NCBI GenBank assembly: GCA_036245805.1
Contig: BTRK01000001.1
Location: 31,069,087 to 31,133,086 of the forward strand
Source: Pristionchus mayeri
Taxonomy: Eukaryota; Nematoda; Chromadorea; Rhabditida; Neodiplogasteridae
Reading direction: 5' to 3'
Length of the DNA: 64,000 nucleotides
Of this stretch, positions 45,287-55,989 are shown one piece after another. The notes below the pieces were generated by a model, which did not search any database, was not told the origin of the DNA, and was given only the letters and a program-made list of their open reading frames with translations. Within the stretch, counting starts at the first letter, position 1. Every line of letters begins with the position of its first letter. The position numbers and the translations under genes were made by a program.

Positions 45287-46929
45287 AGGGGAGGGGGAAG
45301 GAGAGGATTTTCATTATAATATGTATTATAATTGAAATCGCAGGAGCAGTGCAGGCAGTGGAGGCCAGGGGCTACATCTGCGACACGTGCGGATGCGTCG
45401 CCTCCGGAACCGATGCAGTCTACTGCGAGGGGTAAGCACGAAAGCGAATTATAAATGGGATTTTCATGATCTTTCTCTTTTTGCATCATTTCCTGCTTGT
45501 TCGGAGGATAGCCATTCTGAAAAATGTGTCCAGAAATCGATTGCGCATGTACAAAGTATTGCCCGAGTTCAAAAATGTATTTAATCAAATTTCACTCTTC
45601 TCGTGCTCTGAGCAATGATCTAGCTCTCTCCATATCACACACTCTCTCGCTCACTCTGATCGACGAGAGAGCGTGTGGTTTGGACAGTGTCCGACGATTC
45701 CTTCTCATTACTTATCATTTGCAGGGCGGGAGAGAAGAAGTGCAAGCAGACTCCATGCGTGAAGTGTGCTGTCATCCAGCATCGCGGTCACACCCTCAAG
45801 CGCATCGATGGCTCTCACCAGGTACGCGCACTAACGAGAGTCATCTAATTACGCGTGCAAAGTATCCCATACAAGGTTAGATATTCCGTCAAAAAAATTG
45901 AATTATGCGTTAAACATAAAAAAGGTATCAAAACTCAAGCCTGTTGTGAAAAGATTTCTACAAAAATATAGTGCAAATGCATTTCAGATATCCGGCAATT
46001 GAATTCATTTCAGGTGTACGCGGGCAGTGATCGTCTCTCCTCAGTCGACAGCAACCTCATGTTCGATCTCGCGGCGGGACTCACGCAGTGCTCCTCCTGC
46101 ACTGGCCGCCTCATCGACTGTACGCAATGAATTATCGATTTATATTGCCTCCTTCAAGTGATCAAAACTCTGACTCTTCTGATTGCTGCAGCTTAATATC
46201 ATTTAGATCTAACAAAGTTGTTCTTGTAAGGATAGCCTTTTTTTCAGATCCTCGCTTCTCTCTGAGCCGAGAAGTGCGTGTCCTCCAGTGTGGCCACTAC
46301 CAGCACGGCAAGTGCGCCGGCAACCTGTCAGTGAGCTTGCCCAAACAAGGATTCTTCTTTTTTCTCAAAAGAATCGCTGTGATCACAATGCAATTTTGAT
46401 TCTGCGATCATAGTGCACCGAAGCCCCCCCCCCCCTATCCTGATGAGACCAAGTCGTTGGGTGATGATTCGCTGATGTATATGCTGTAATTTCAGCACCC
46501 ACTGCAACTTCTGCTCGGTGAACATCCCCGTGCCCACTGGCGCTCCTGCTCGCCACCCGCACTTCCTCAATGGTCAGTTCCGATGCTCGTGATATCACAC
46601 TAGGTCGGATGAGAACCACAAATAAGACCATCCCGTAGTATTTTCGCAGAAAACGTTTTGCCAGTTTTGGAGCGAAGTGCGAAAATACACGAGAATGATA
46701 CTTTATTGGTTCACATCCGGTGGGTTCTCATCCGACCTAGTGCCCATGATAGCGCACTCCGATCGTAGCCTATCTGGAGTAAGCTAGTGAGGCAGATCGA
46801 AATCGCATAGAGTGATACAAAAAGCGTGCTTTTGAGACGTGGCTGAGAGATCGGGAGAGAACTACCGCTGTGTTCGCTGCCTGCAGCTGCATCCGCGCGA
46901 CAACATCTTCCACGTCCACGAGGATCGGG
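44319..46929 (+). CDS. RING/B-box zinc-finger protein with duplicated modules
   Basis: Probable E3 ubiquitin-ligase-type protein. Exons in phase: 44,319-44,420 (MNRFFGQSASSYRQVPDAPS), 44,630-44,732 (LKCDVCQTNFST), 44,974-45,147 (LTAPCGHLICSSC, CATRCC), 45,344-45,431 (YICDTCGCVASGTDAVYCEG), 45,725-45,821 (CKQTPCVKCAVIQHRGHTLK), 46,014-46,119 (LTQCSSCTGRLID), 46,248-46,326 (VLQCGHYQHGKCAG), 46,496-46,572 (THCNFCSVNIPVP), about 46,858-46,929 (YRCVRCLQLHPRDNIFHVHE). Module order is RING, B-box-like Cys/His segment, second RING, second short Cys/His segment, which looks like an internal duplication. The second RING keeps CxxC, CGH, C and CxxC. The last exon has a weak acceptor, and the 3' end is uncertain: reading through gives a stop near 47,002 but runs into repeat sequence. 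A family 2 MITE sits in the intron before it. Confidence 0.82.
45238..45285. repeat. (GA)n microsatellite in RING gene intron
   Basis: About 45 bp of GA dinucleotides followed by a G-rich stretch (GGGGGGAGGGGAGGGGG). Confidence 0.95.
45608..45690. repeat. Short dispersed repeat with internal inverted symmetry
   Basis: AGCAATGATCTAGCTCTCTC / CATATCACACACTCTCTCGC and the inverse-like GACGAGAGAGCGTGTGG. A second, longer copy is at 46,930-47,035 (both arms present, ending GAGATCATTGCTCGAGTGAG), and a decayed one is near 44,865-44,925. Confidence 0.65.
46597..46744. mobile_element. MITE family 2, best-preserved copy
   Basis: CACTAGGTCGGATGAGAACC at left, GGTTCTCATCCGACCTAGTG at right with an internal GGTTCACATCCGGTGGG; core TTTTCGCAGAAAACGTTTTG. 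In a RING gene intron. Confidence 0.9.
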
Positions 46930-47259
46930 TTAGTGAGGAATGGTCTGACTCTCTCCAAATCACACGCTCTCTCGTCGATCAGAGTGAGCAACAGAGTGTA
47001 TGATATGGAGAGAGCGAGATCATTGCTCGAGTGAGCCATTTATGTTCAAGATCTGTGTTTCCGCTGTTGTATTGTGGGAGACTGAGAGACTAGGGAATGA
47101 AATAATTCATACGTTATTGAAGGTCTGCTGGTGGTGCAAAATTGATGCGACATCCTGAAGAGGCACCCCTCGACTTCACTCTTCCCTCTCGTCGATTCAT
47201 CAACCATCTTATTAGTATTTCGTCTGTGGTTCACCTCCTCGTATCCCTCTTTTTTCATG

Positions 47260-47836
47260 TTGTATCACGGTAGATTCTCCTATGATAGCTTCGTTTCATT
47301 TCCACCTTTAGTCCAATTTTCCTCGTGGCTTCGCTTGTTACAATCGGTTACTTCACGGTAGATCATTTCGCTTGACAGTTGAATAGCTCACTCTTATCTT
47401 ATCCCACACCATTCAAGTATGTGGTTCCTGTGTCAGGCTCGCACCACCATCTCACTTTGATTGTATCTTTAGATCTTCACAGCATAGATTCGTTCTCCTT
47501 TCCACGTATAGATCTGCTCTCCTCATAGCATAACAAGCTTCGAGAGATTACCAACAGTTGTGTCACTTATAGAATCCGTATTCTGATGCATGTATCGTGT
47601 GTCGAGTGCATTTATCGAGTGTCTCTCAAGTATCTACTTGGTTTTTCGCATGCATAAGTATAAATTCGTGCTCGTATTAACTCACATCGTATCGAAAACA
47701 TCTGCTGGCGAGGTTCTCGTTTCATCACTAAGACGCGAGCTGCATGCACATTGACTCGAATATTGCATTATTTAAAATTACCCTGCTCAGAGCAGCTCCT
47801 TCTTCCATTGACTATCGTTTGAATTAGTCGATCATC
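47260..47836. other. Intergenic, nothing recognised
   Basis: AT-moderate sequence between the RING and F-box genes. I see no coding frame with splice sites and no clear repeat; the F-box promoter should lie at its right end. Confidence 0.5.
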
Positions 47837-48125
47837 ATGATGGAATCTCTTTCCGAATTCGAACGTTTACCGAGGGAACTCAAATTTCTCATCATTGAGT
47901 ACGCTATCGAATCCGTGTTTGAACTACGACTGGTGTGTTTGTATTTGTGTTTTTTAAAAGTATTTTTATAGTTATTTAATTGTCAGAATGTGCAATTTTA
48001 GACATCCCGAATGCTCTTAGCTCAAGTTGACGATTATGCAAGGCAGTGCGGGACCATTTCAATCGTCGATCAAATACGTCTGAAAGGGGGCTTTGAGGCA
48101 GGAGATTAGCTGTTGTGATTATGAG

Positions 48126-48387
48126 TTTAAAGAACGAGTATCAGCAAAAGTGACTCTCAAAACCAGACATGACAGTATTGTGGCTCACCAAAACCGCAGT
48201 GGAATCCCCAAAACATAATGTTAATATCTTTTATTTGAAGCAAGTTACGACTAGTTGGCTGAGTGCCAAATGACCCTAAAGGGCAGGCAACGAGCGAGAG
48301 AGCGTGCGACTTGAAGAGAGTTATCTCCCTATTTGAAACACATTTCAACCGTGTCCCGGGTTGCTGAAAATTCTTCTTTAAAAGTGT
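48126..48387. mobile_element. TTAA-flanked MITE in the F-box gene
   Basis: Left TTAAAGAACGAGTATCAGCA and right inverse TTAAAGAAGAATTTTCAGCA share the AGAAxxA..TCAGCAA pattern of the element at 38,295-38,658. The interior differs and carries no A/B boxes that I see. About 260 bp. Confidence 0.65.
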
Positions 48388-48421
48388 CGCCCAGTTACTG
48401 GTGGTTAGAAGTCTCGCCGTA

Positions 48422-48511
48422 GGCACTATGTCGGATGAGAACTATGACGTCATGCTGTCTTTGATATATCAACGTTGGCGTGATATTATAGTTCTCATCC
48501 GACCTGGTGCC
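48422..48511. mobile_element. MITE family 1 copy in the F-box gene
   Basis: GGCACTATGTCGGATGAGAA / CTATGACGTCATGCTGTC ... ATATTATAGTTCTCATCC / GACCTGGTGCC. Confidence 0.88.
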
Positions 48512-49666
48512 GTCGTAGTAGGGTCCTATTTTCGAGCAGACTCTCGGATATACACAACTGTGTGTAGCACAACTCGTTCATGCGCATAAATGCCCACCTT
48601 CGACCTATCCAGGGAGACTTTGCTTTTAGGATGAGGTGAAGAGTACCAGAATCTCGGTAACACAACTGAAACTTTCATGTTTCGGATTTTAAGCAGTCAA
48701 CGATTAGATATCGTGGAAAAAATGAGAAAGAGTTCGCAAATCGTGCCTGATTATGGGATGTATAGTGAGCATCCTGAGCTTCTGCAATATCAGATTTCGA
48801 ACAAAATCTATTCATGCAGAAACGCGATCTGGGAAGAATATACATTTGTATTTCTACTCCGCAAAGAATGATGAATTTCTTCGAACATATTCTGAAGATC
48901 CATCATTTCCCCGCCAATTTTATCAATCGCGCAAGAAGTACTAGAGTAACCAATATATCTATTTAACTGAATAAATTGTGGTTCTTTCAGAAATATTTCA
49001 TAGAAGTGGACATTGATTGGGATGAGAATGAAGTCGATACCCTTCTTCGTCTACTTCACAAATGTCTGGGCAAGCAAATTGGAGAATTGTATCTAGTCGA
49101 CTACGATTACCTTCCATTGCAAATGAGGTCGAAAAAACTAAAGCTTTCGCAATGAATACTGTAAAAATCAATATTATTAAGAATTGCAGAGTTTTATCGA
49201 CACTTCTCGAAGGAATGACATTCGACAAGATGACAGTTAGAATGCACACTCTTGCCGAAACTGTCGCGTGCGTCCATTTAATTTACAAAAAAATGTTGAT
49301 GAGTGTGATTATGATCAATGTCAATGTTCACATCCGTTTCCATTACAGAATGAAAATGTTGGCAACAATTAAGAACTACGGTGTTACCCGCCTCGGATTG
49401 TTCATAAACCGCAACACCTGCTCTGACCCGGGTAGGAGAAGCTTTTTATGATTATTAGTGTACCGAGAGTTCGCAATTTGGTTAATTATCTTTCCATCTC
49501 GAAAACACAAAAAAAAGAAAAAGAAAATTAAAAAAACTCCCGTCGCTCGAGAGATAGAGAGTTGTATGGGAAAAGAAAGGACAATTTCCCGAATTGCGAA
49601 CACTAATTTCTTGGAAAAAAATTGATCGGCTTCTACTGCTTTCATCTGCATTCATCCCACCATGGG

Positions 49667-49755
49667 GCACTACCTCGGATGAGAACTATGACGTCAGGCT
49701 GCCTTGGACGTATAAAAGACGACATGACGTCATTGTTCTCATCCGACCTAGTACC
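49667..49755. mobile_element. MITE family 1 copy in the F-box gene
   Basis: GGCACTACCTCGGATGAGAA / CTATGACGTCAGGCTGCC ... GACATGACGTCATTGTTCTC / ATCCGACCTAGTACCC. It abuts the coding block beginning at 49,756. Confidence 0.88.
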
Positions 49756-50384
49756 CACCCTGGATGGACTAATTGCAGTCTCGCTGCTTCTCGACCTCTC
49801 TTCCATCATTCGATCTCTGTACATCGAGCAAGAAGATGTGCGACATCATTGGGACACCCCGTATTTCTTTGGGGTACTCAATGTGGACTGGTCATCGATT
49901 ATTCTCGATATGTTCGCGGGAAAATTGGACAAACTTCGAATCGATAATCGTCGATTCAGAAATTACATTAATAATCGAATGGTTGATCGCCTACGAGAGG
50001 TCACAATTTTTTATTGCATTCGTTTTTAAAACAAAAAATAATAATAATTCAAAAAATTCCACAAACTTCTCTCTTTGACCTCAGAGGAGTTGATTCGGTT
50101 TTCAAAACATTTGAAGAAACGTAGAAATGAATAGAGATGGGAAGTGAAAAGCGAATGAACAATCAGAGAAGCGCGATTATTTTAGCGTATTCCGTGCATT
50201 GGGAAGGCGGTATGGCTGTCCGTGAACTGTGCCGAGTATCCGAGAGAACTCATCTACAACATTAACGGTTTTTCTGTGAAAGTTAACCCTTATCTAGAGA
50301 TGCAGTGCTTGAGAATAATGCACCTCTCAAGGCAAGACGAGAGTGACAGATGGTTCGAAGTGACAGATGGTTTCTGACCTTCCT

Positions 50385-51086
50385 ACCAACAATCGATCTT
50401 GCTGCGCATTCCAATTTATGTGTTGTAACATGATTATGAAAAATCTAACATGTGCTCAATCGTTTTTCTTTTTCTAACGCAGTTATCTAATGGTAGATAG
50501 CATCAAAATCTAACTGATTTCGTATTTCTAATTTTCACTATAAATGCAGATTTGTGTCCAATATGACGTCTCTGTATAAACTCAGTTCTTTGTCACGTTG
50601 GTCGAAGGTGTCATATGTGGAAGAACCTGGCTAATAACCTCCAAAAATCGCGTGCGGAGTCTCTCGTTTTGAAGTGGAACTCTCTCGTTTTTTCAAACCT
50701 TCTCAAACGTATCTAGACGCTATTGTTTCTGGATTTATCTCATGAAAATTTTGCGATGAATAAAGCATCGGTGGAGGTTTCGAGGAAACGAGAGTTGAAA
50801 TGCTCAACCTTTCTTTGCAGATAACAGTATTCTACACTTGTTGAACACATTCTAGTCAGCAGAGCAAGACAGTAGGGAGGTTTGCTCGAATGCATTGCGT
50901 TCAAGTTTTGGCGACGTGCTCATATTATTCGTTGTAAAATCTGTGGTCACATCTTCATTACGTTCACAAACATGGTGCGAAAGGAAGGAGTGAGACGAGC
51001 ATGAGAAACGAACTCTTCTCGAAATCTTTAGAGACTCTAGTGTAGTTCGAGAACGATTCCACGATATCTTCATCATTTGCTCTTGG
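50385..51086. other. Intergenic, no gene recognised
   Basis: Between the F-box gene end and the right duplication arm. A short stretch near 50,415-50,475 (GTGTTGTAACATGATTATGA) resembles a segment of both arms (51,655-51,700 and 42,150-42,175). Otherwise unassigned. Confidence 0.45.
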
Positions 51087-52264
51087 GATGACCATTCGAT
51101 TTGACGTAGCGATTCAGCAATGCCTCTACCTCGTCTGAATTCGCAATTCGAGGAGGGAGAAGAGTAGCGGAATCGTCTCCTCGCTTCGAATCCCTACTAT
51201 TGGTCCGGCTCTTGCGCACATACCAAGAACTCTCTTTGCGAGGCCACTAATAACATGCACTACATCGCAGCTCAAGCCGTTGAAAGTATAATAAAATGTA
51301 GTGATGGTGTCTCAAATTTCGAATTATTTTCACCAGAGTCAACAACCCTGTGAGGGGGTTGTTGAAGGTTATCATACCAGCGATGCACTTCTTGGAGATT
51401 TGCCCCCCCCCCACCTTCCTCCTCTTTCATTTCAAGGTATCATTCCCTGACTTTCAGTAGCATAAACCGTTGCGATGGGAAAGGGATAAGAAATTATTTG
51501 GGATGAATTGGGAGGGGGCAAATGTTCAAGAATTGCCATGAGAATTTCTAATGTAATTTATTCAGGTGGTTTGATCTCTTCAATCCACGAGAAATCGATG
51601 AAAGGAATAAAGTTCTATCACGACGTGTTTATTATCCATCTTGCTGCGTAATACGATTCATCTTTTACAACACGATTATGAAAGATCGAAGGTAAATAAC
51701 ACCTCACTGATTTCGTATATCACATTTTCAATAGACATGTAAATTTCTATGTACTATGAAGTCTCTGTATTTAATCTGTTTTTCATCATTTTAATCAAAC
51801 GTATGAGGCGAATATTCGCCTCACGAATATTCGTAAATTAGAGTGCGGGAAGGAAGAGCAATTTCTGGCCCTTTCGACAACGTCGAGCGGTCGTATCTCA
51901 CAAATGAGTTGAACAACTATAGGTAGAGTTGATTGTAATCGATCCAGAATCTATTCAGGATCATTTTTCTACTTTAAAATGTTTTACATTTTTTTCTTCC
52001 GCAAGAGTGAGCGTTGGCCTGCCTTTTTTAGATTATTCGTTCTAATATGCAAATGAGATGCTCAACCCATGCAAAAGACTGTGCAAACTAATCGTATATA
52101 TGACCTCAATACTATCAGTATCCAAAATATCAATGTTTACCCTTCGTCGCGTTTCTATGATAATTTTTATAATTTTCCAGCTCTACCTTCCCGCACTCTA
52201 TTCGTAATGACTCTAGGTAATGTCATACTACTGTTTGCTCTCTCCGCTCCGTTTTTCCTTTTAT

Positions 52265-52720
52265 CATACACTGAAATATCAACGGTACACCGAAACAGAT
52301 GAGACGCACTGAAACTCTCCACTGTCTCAAGGCTCGTATGAGCTTTTAAGCCAATATTTATGCCAATATTTTTTCCACTACATATTCTCGTTTGATAAAT
52401 TAAAATCACTAAAATAATGAATATTTAAGGCAAAAAATGGCTCTAAGAAGTTTCACTGTGTTAACAGCGAAAACGGGCGAAAAGCAAGTCGCCGGTTTTC
52501 ACTAAACACACTAAAACTTCTTTTTTTTTTTCAGCCTTAAATATTCATTATTTTAGTGATTTTAAATAATCAAACGTGAAAATTAGGTGGTAGAAAGCGT
52601 AGGGTAAAACGGATTATCATAAATATAGGATAATAAGCTCATACGAGCCTTGAGACAGTTGAGAGTTTCAGTGCGTCTCAGCTATTTCGGCGTACCGTTG
52701 AGATTTCTGTGTATGATAGT
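52265..52720. mobile_element. Palindromic MITE (about 455 bp), copy 2
   Basis: Ends ATCATACACTGAAATATCAA and the inverse TTGAGATTTCTGTGTATGAT. Same family as 36,527-37,000, including the CGTCTCAGCTATTTCGGCGT arm and the GTTTTCACTAAACACA hairpin centre. Confidence 0.9.
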
Positions 52721-52972
52721 TCATCACGTAATGTTCTTCTTCTGCGTCTGTTTTTGGCCGAGTATTGAATCATCGAGTTCTTTATCGCGAGTAAAGCACA
52801 ATCGAACAGGGGGCGATGCATTTAAAGTGATTATCTGTACTGCATGAAAGATCAGCCTTCGGCTGTGGGCAATCAGAGGGCATTGCGCTCTACTTGACCA
52901 CCTATTAAGAACATTATTAAGGACATGGTGATTACAAATTAATTAGCTATTGCAGTTTTCATAAAAGCATAC

Positions 52973-53334
52973 CCGAATTCGTCAGTGAGCTCTTCTCCGT
53001 ATGCGATATCTAGCGTCTCGATGTTAGTCGTCATCAACAGCCACGACGAAGGACGCAGCATTCTCCACTGGGCACAGAGTTGCTCTGGGAGGTGCTGCAG
53101 GGAGGTGCTGATGATTACTGAGATATTCCAAGGCTAATTCATTCCATCGTATTGAAAACTTAAAATTAGAATGAATAAATGCTTGCTAAATAATAAAGAA
53201 ATAAATTATTCATATCCATCCGGCTTACTGTCGTCCATTGATTGATTGGGACAGCAGATTGGCGAGCTTGTGTCCCTCCTCTTCTTGAGGGGAAGGAGAG
53301 TGAGGAGAATCGAGTATATCGATCGAATAGTCAT
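52973..53334 (-). CDS. Two-exon fragment of an unrecognised gene
   Basis: Two minus-strand exons join in phase: about 53,230-53,334 (DYSIDILDSPHSPSPQEEEG, then HKLANLLSQSINGR; donor CA/GTAAGC) and 52,973-53,107 (SLQHLPEQLCAQWRMLRPSS, then WLLMTTNIETLDIAYGEELT; acceptor ATCATCAG, donor GG/GTATGC). No upstream or downstream exons are found nearby: a palindromic MITE lies on one side and a CR1 tail on the other. It occurs only in the right arm, so it was probably carried in by rearrangement. Function unknown. Confidence 0.5.
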
Positions 53335-53494
53335 TGATTCTAATGAATTAATCCTGAGGTGCGAAGGGAGACAATATATCGGACATTTCTTACCATAGAA
53401 AGCAACTGTGGAGAGTGGAGTATTAAAAGTTGAAAAAGAACGTAGAAGAAATTAGAGACACGAAAAAGGAGAAATTTTGGAATATTTCTGGAGA

Positions 53495-53625
53495 GTATAT
53501 AATAATAATTTATCATGTTATTTGGGACTAGGAAAGATTGTGAATTACGTAGACAACGGGAAAACATGATATACGATGTCACAACTAAGCGACAAAGGGA
53601 TAGGATGCAAAAAGCGAAAAAAAGA
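53495..53625 (-). mobile_element. CR1-like retrotransposon 3' end fragment
   Basis: On the minus strand it repeats the tail of the element at 56,935-59,640: GCATCCTATCC-type sequence, AGTTGTGACATCGTATATCA, then CCCAAATAACATGATAAAT and ATTATTATT. A dead-on-arrival 3' copy. Confidence 0.8.
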
Positions 53626-54264
53626 GAAAAAGGAGAAAAATGAAGCAGTAGAATCATATGAGAGCGAGAGGAGGGATAAAGTAGGGGGAGTAATAAACGG
53701 ATGCGGAAAATTACCGAGAGCGTTTCTTTTGCATTGCCACTGGGTAATAATGGAGTGAAGTCAAACCAACATTTACTCTTCATACACTTCAAGGTCTCAC
53801 CTATTTTCATGCGCAATAATGTGATCGATGAAAAAACTCTCATTCCCTTACGACTACTTTACTATTCTTTTGTCTGAATGTTAATGATAGTGATGTTATT
53901 TTGCGTGATAATCAGTAGTGAGACCATTGAACTTTGAGCAGTTCCCTTTGTAAGTGCTCTCGATTGAGAATTCGGAGAATCCCTTTGCTTTTCATTCAGC
54001 TCCAAGAAGTCTTTCATAAGGAAATTCATAGTGCTTCCACATGCTTCTTCCCTGTTCTACTTACTTCTTTCGTGACACCGTGCTCGCAGCTGTGATAACT
54101 AAACATCATAATTGAGTAGCATGGTGTTAAGCGAAGGGCGAGCGGTGAAAGAACTTCCAGAAAGAGGGAATACTGCTACCTCTCCCAGCTGGCGCAGTGA
54201 ATTTTACTGTCATCATGCCCTAAAAAAATTCTTCAAACCACAGAAACGCGCAAAAATCAGGAAA

Positions 54265-54645
54265 GCTGAGAGACACACGAAAAGGTAGTAACAGTTTCAA
54301 ATATGTTTATTTATTGATCTTCGACTGCTACGTTAGTTATCAATAATCAATATTCAACAAATCAATAATCCCTTCCTCTCCCATTACACTAGTCACGTCT
54401 GCATTCCCATTCAAATGCCCCCCCCCATTATCCTTCCAACCCTCCTCCTCCCCCCTCTCCTCTCCTCCTCCTCCTCCTCCTCCTCCTCCTCCTCCTCCTC
54501 CTCCTCCTCCTCCTCCTCCTCCTCCTCCTCCCCTCACTCTCGTCTCGCTCGCTCGACTCGGGCGGTCTCTCCACGGGTGAGCTCCCCCATTTCTCGATTC
54601 ATCGCTTCCTCCTCCTACCGTATTCCTGCAGGTACAGTATATTAG
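54265..54645 (+). promoter_or_regulatory. Upstream leader of G2, homologous to the region 5' of gene G
   Basis: Matches 41,640-41,930 in reverse: ATTCAAATGCCCCC, CGGTCTCTCCACGGGT, TCCCCCATTTCTCGATTCAT. In gene G this stretch directly precedes the start codon, so it should hold promoter and 5' UTR. In the right arm it ends at 54,645 where the foldback begins. Confidence 0.6.
54465..54531. repeat. (TCC)n microsatellite
   Basis: About 22 TCC units. The left arm has only a few copies of TCC at the equivalent place (near 41,745-41,765 on the other strand), so the array expanded after the duplication. Confidence 0.95.
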
Positions 54646-54647
54646 GC

Positions 54648-55887
54648 TGATGAAAAAGTTTCCTTACAAGGCATTTTAAAATTTTTGTCGCGAATGCTTC
54701 ACTTCTATGAAAGGCCACGCTGAGATTATAAGTAGAGTGTATAACACACCTTCTGAGAGAACCGAAATAGACTTGGCACTGGCCGAAAACTCGGATTCCT
54801 TCTAACTACGCCAATATGTTGTACTCGACGAGGGAAACATACGAGCGTCGATAGAATTTCGATCCGCGTCCGCGCGCGCGGCAGCGCGGATCTTGAAACA
54901 AACTACCGTAATCATCAAAAATGTTTCTATCGATTCCAATCACTGCGGCGGTAGGGGGAATGGGTCGGCGGGCAAATTCTAAGACTTTTTTACCCTGTGG
55001 AATTTTTCCATCAGATTCCATCTAACGCCGGAAATCGATAATTTCACTTTTCCGTCCGACATTTTTGTATTTCCCCGAAAATTTTTCAAGAAACCTACAA
55101 TTTTTTATTTGTGTTTCCGCATCTATTTATATCTATGCACACTTGATTGCAAAAGAGCAATTTAAATTTATTTTTTTTTCGAAGTTAGGTAACCAGGTCA
55201 AAATATGCCTCGAAAGTGGATTGTGGTGTAAAGAATACTGTAACCGCTTTTTCATAATTTCGTTATTTTAATATTTGACGATTATTTTCTTTCACTTGCT
55301 GCGTCAGCGAAGCCCATACATCGCTAAGAAGGCGTTTCTAATTCATTTTGATGGAATTAAGCATATTTGGAAAAAGCGGTTACAGTATTCTTTACACAAT
55401 AATCAGGTTTCGAGGCATCTTTTGACCTGGCTTCCAAACTTCGGGGCGGATTTCAATTGCGCCGTTGTAATCAAATGTGCATCGATATAAATAGATGCGG
55501 AAACACAAATAAAAAATTGTAGGTTTCTTGAAAATTTTTCGGGGAAGTACAAAAATGTCGGAAGGAAAAGTGAAATTATCGATTTCCGGTGTTAGATGGA
55601 ATATGATCGAAAAATTCTCCAGAGTAAAAAAAGTCTTAGAATTTGCCCGCCGACCCATTCCCCTACCGCCGCAGTGATTGGAATCGATAGAAAAAAATTT
55701 GATGATTACGGTAGTTTGTTTCAAGATCCGCGCTGCCGCGCGCGCGGACGCGGATCGAAATTCTATCGACGCTCGTATGTTTCTCTCGTCGAGTACTACA
55801 TATTGGCGAAGTTAGAAGGAAGCCAAGTTTTCGGCCAGTGCCAAGTCGCTGAAGAAATATGTTGATTTTCTCAGATAGTGTGTTGTA
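54648..55887. mobile_element. 1.24-kb foldback element with mariner-like end, replacing G2 exons 1-2
   Basis: Left edge TTAGGCTGATGAAAAAGTTT resembles a mariner terminus. Arms about 54,730-55,200 and 55,390-55,870 are inverse (for example GACGAGGGAAACATACGAGC against GCTCGTATGTTTCTCTCGTC). Loop 55,200-55,385. The outer 80 bp of the left side have no clear inverse at the right end, so the right boundary is set by where homology with the left arm resumes. Confidence 0.8.
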
Positions 55888-55989
55888 TAACCTTGACATA
55901 CACTGTCTCGGTGACTTTTGATCTTCGATCTTGATCTTGCGATCTGTGATCGTTGATATTTAAGCTTCATTCGGGATGATGCTTTGCAG

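Larger units (their letters stand above)
47837..50381 (+). pseudogene. Nematode F-box-type protein, interrupted
   Basis: F-box proteins are SCF ubiquitin-ligase adaptors. Exon 47,837-47,932 (MMESLSEFERLPRELKFLII, then EYAIESVFELRL) and 48,001-48,110 (TSRMLLAQVDDYARQCGTIS) give the F-box helix pattern, but that frame meets a stop (EAGD*). Further coding-like blocks: about 48,682-48,865 (LDIVEKMRKSSQIVPDYGMY) shifting frame to SAKNDEFLRTYSEDPSFPRQ; 48,990-49,125 (KYFIEVDIDWDENEVDTLL); a second frame to 49,265 (VKINIIKNCRVLSTLLEG); 49,351-49,432 (MLATIKNYGVTRLGLFINRN); 49,756-50,007 (DNRRFRNYINNRMVDRLRE) joined in phase to 50,187-50,381 (AVWLSVNCAEYPRELIYNIN, ending EVTDGF*). At least two frame changes are not explained by introns I can see. 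Three transposons lie within it. It may be a pseudogene, or my splice model may be wrong. Confidence 0.6.

Noticed and set aside
51780..51840. Short palindrome GAGGCGAATATTCGCCTC
   Set aside because: A clean 18-bp palindrome but isolated; no repeat or gene context to support a role.
53340..53843. Minus-strand 167-residue open frame
   Set aside because: Its recognisable part (CRLVVTSYIMFSRCL) is the 3' untranslated tail of the CR1-like element, found also at 59,545-59,620.
54340..54537. Poly-Gly or poly-Ser open frames
   Set aside because: Translations of the (TCC)n microsatellite.
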